From Candidatus Thorarchaeota archaeon (lineage in GTDB: Archaea > Asgardarchaeota > Thorarchaeia > Thorarchaeales > Thorarchaeaceae), in contig DAOWNS010000090.1 of the NCBI GenBank assembly GCA_030642465.1, positions 1 through 7,280 on the forward strand: a DNA stretch of 7,280 nt, read 5' to 3'. The translations under genes were made by a program, and so were the position numbers. Under the pieces are notes generated by a model, which saw nothing but the letters and a program-made list of their open reading frames with translations, was not told the origin of the DNA and did no database searches. This document shows positions 6,738 to 7,280 of this stretch, one piece after another (position 1 is the first letter of the stretch; each line of letters starts with the position of its first letter).

Positions 6738-7030
6738 TGGGTACTCACCTCACAATAATCATCATCCTCCGGGCATTCCTCCTCCGCTGGCGCTTCAAGA
6801 CTCATAGCGGCAAGAAACAGGATTGCGATTGCGCCTGAAAACACGCTGAAGTTGAAGACAGCGACAAAGGGTGCGCCGAGAGCGAAGAAAGTAAGGCTCA
6901 AGAAACCATTACCGATTGCAAATGAGATCACTGCAAATGAAAGCTTTCGATACTCGATTGCCAAGAGAAAGAAAACTACGGTCAAGATTAGGATAATCAG
7001 CTGAGCAAACTCGAAAGGTTGTGAAATCAT
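6734..7030 (-). CDS. nuoJ: N-terminal half of split NuoJ
   Basis: The first gene of the operon encodes a 98-residue protein with three predicted membrane helices (about 8-27, 32-51, 53-78). The stretch LGAPFVAVFNFSVFSGAIAI corresponds to the NuoJ core, where the third helix in complex I carries a flexible bulge that gates proton movement; the usual tyrosine of that motif is F64 here. The soluble tail from about 79 is strongly acidic and holds two cysteines (C86, C93), which is not typical of NuoJ. I chose the ATG at 7030: it gives a normal N-terminus and has an AGGGA about 6 bases upstream, a weak site compared with its neighbours. A frame opening at 7096 would add 22 non-membrane residues with a CPHC motif and has no ribosome site. 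Split J genes are known in archaeal Nuo/Fpo operons. Confidence 0.78.
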   Translation of the reverse strand: MISQPFEFAQLIILILTVVFFLLAIEYRKLSFAVISFAIGNGFLSLTFFALGAPFVAVFNFSVFSGAIAILFLAAMSLEAPAEEECPEDDDYCEVSTQ

Positions 7031-7162
7031 CAGACATCCCTGCCCGCGTCTAGCAGCTAATCGGTTGATTGATACGGTGCAATGGGGACAGCTCATAAGT
7101 CTGACGGCGTGACACGCAAAAGATAAGACGGTAGCGATAGGGATTCATTGGAGGTTATCGAG
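7031..7162. promoter_or_regulatory. Divergent intergenic region between the nuo-type operon and the epimerase gene
   Basis: These 132 bp must contain the start signals of both flanking transcripts, unless the membrane operon is read from farther upstream. For the + strand, AAAAGATAAG (7118-7127) is the most A+T-rich block. It is centred about 40 bp before the epimerase ATG, the same distance as the TATA candidate of vapB, so it is the best TATA-like element. Directly before it is a perfect small palindrome GCGTG-A-CACGC (7107-7117). For the minus strand no strong TATA box stands out; CGTATCAATC near 7066-7075 is a weak candidate. Exact promoters are inferred. Confidence 0.4.
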
Positions 7163-7280
7163 ATGGATGGCAAAGTGCTTGTGACTGGATGTGCGGGCTT
7201 CATAGGTAGTCATTTGGTTGAGCGTCTCTTGGAGGAGGGTCATCGTGTCATTGGCATCGATAACATGAGGACAGGTAACC
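7163..7280 (+). CDS. NAD-dependent epimerase/dehydratase (extended SDR), N-terminus only
   Basis: The first 39 codons of a gene run off the window edge. The start is the ATG at 7163, with GGAGGT at 7150-7155 and 7 bases between. The peptide begins with a strand and the nucleotide-binding glycine motif GCAGFIGSH (residues 9-17), then helix LVERLLEEG and the strand VIGID with D33, which binds the adenosine ribose of NAD, followed by NMRTGN. This is the classic N-terminus of extended short-chain dehydrogenases acting on nucleotide sugars, such as UDP-glucose 4-epimerase or dTDP-glucose 4,6-dehydratase, which feed surface glycan synthesis. The substrate cannot be told from this part, so no gene symbol is given. 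It is transcribed away from the membrane operon and has no evident functional link with it. Confidence 0.88.
   Translation, partial: MDGKVLVTGCAGFIGSHLVERLLEEGHRVIGIDNMRTGN

Noticed and set aside
6734..7096. Longer first J gene starting at 7096 with a CPHC motif
   Set aside because: No ribosome site precedes 7096, and the extra 22 residues are non-membrane and have no counterpart in NuoJ; the CPHC pair is probably accidental.
1..7280. tRNA, rRNA, CRISPR array, insertion sequence
   Set aside because: I found no cloverleaf, no regularly spaced repeats, no transposase frame and no terminal inverted repeats; nearly all of the window is taken up by the genes listed.

Overview
The window looks archaeal. 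It has a VapB of the archaeal VAPB_antitox (DUF217-like) type, a TATA-box-like element about 40 bp upstream of the first ATG of that operon, and a complex I-type membrane operon whose J subunit is split into two short genes, an arrangement known from archaeal Nuo/Fpo operons. Strong AGGAGG-type ribosome sites precede most genes. I cannot fix the lineage from sequence alone; an uncultivated euryarchaeal, Asgard or TACK group would all fit.

Layout. Bases 3-86 (+) are probably the last 27 codons of a membrane protein that begins outside the window. Bases 87-316 are non-coding as far as I can see and hold a weak stem-loop cluster. At 317-338 an A+T-rich interrupted inverted repeat overlaps the likely TATA box of a type II toxin-antitoxin pair, vapB (361-576) and vapC (564-980), on the + strand. 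After a 49-bp convergent gap, a single tightly packed minus-strand operon fills 1030-7030. In transcription order it is nuoJ N-terminal half, nuoJ C-terminal half, nuoK, nuoL, nuoM and a nuoN-position subunit. Spacings run from 4-bp ATGA overlaps to 12 bp, and most ribosome sites lie inside the last codons of the preceding gene. A 132-bp divergent region (7031-7162) separates the operon from the start of an extended-SDR nucleotide-sugar epimerase/dehydratase (+, 7163 to the window end).

Function. The six minus-strand genes together specify the proton-pumping, antiporter-like membrane arm of a complex I / Fpo / group 4 hydrogenase-type machine. L, M and the N-position protein each keep the buried glutamate-lysine-lysine series of an ion-translocating subunit, while J and K supply the small helices that connect the pumps. 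No electron-transfer subunit (B, C, D, I), no quinone-site subunit (H) and no A subunit is encoded here, and the operon begins at J. The partner redox module must therefore lie elsewhere, or the set works apart from one. Several subunits have mixed character. K lacks the second membrane glutamate of classical NuoK. The N-position subunit carries the AHPAAPS-type signature of the MrpD/MbhH/HyfB branch. The second J fragment resembles MbhE-like proteins as much as the NuoJ C-terminus. The donor and acceptor therefore cannot be assumed to be NADH and quinone.
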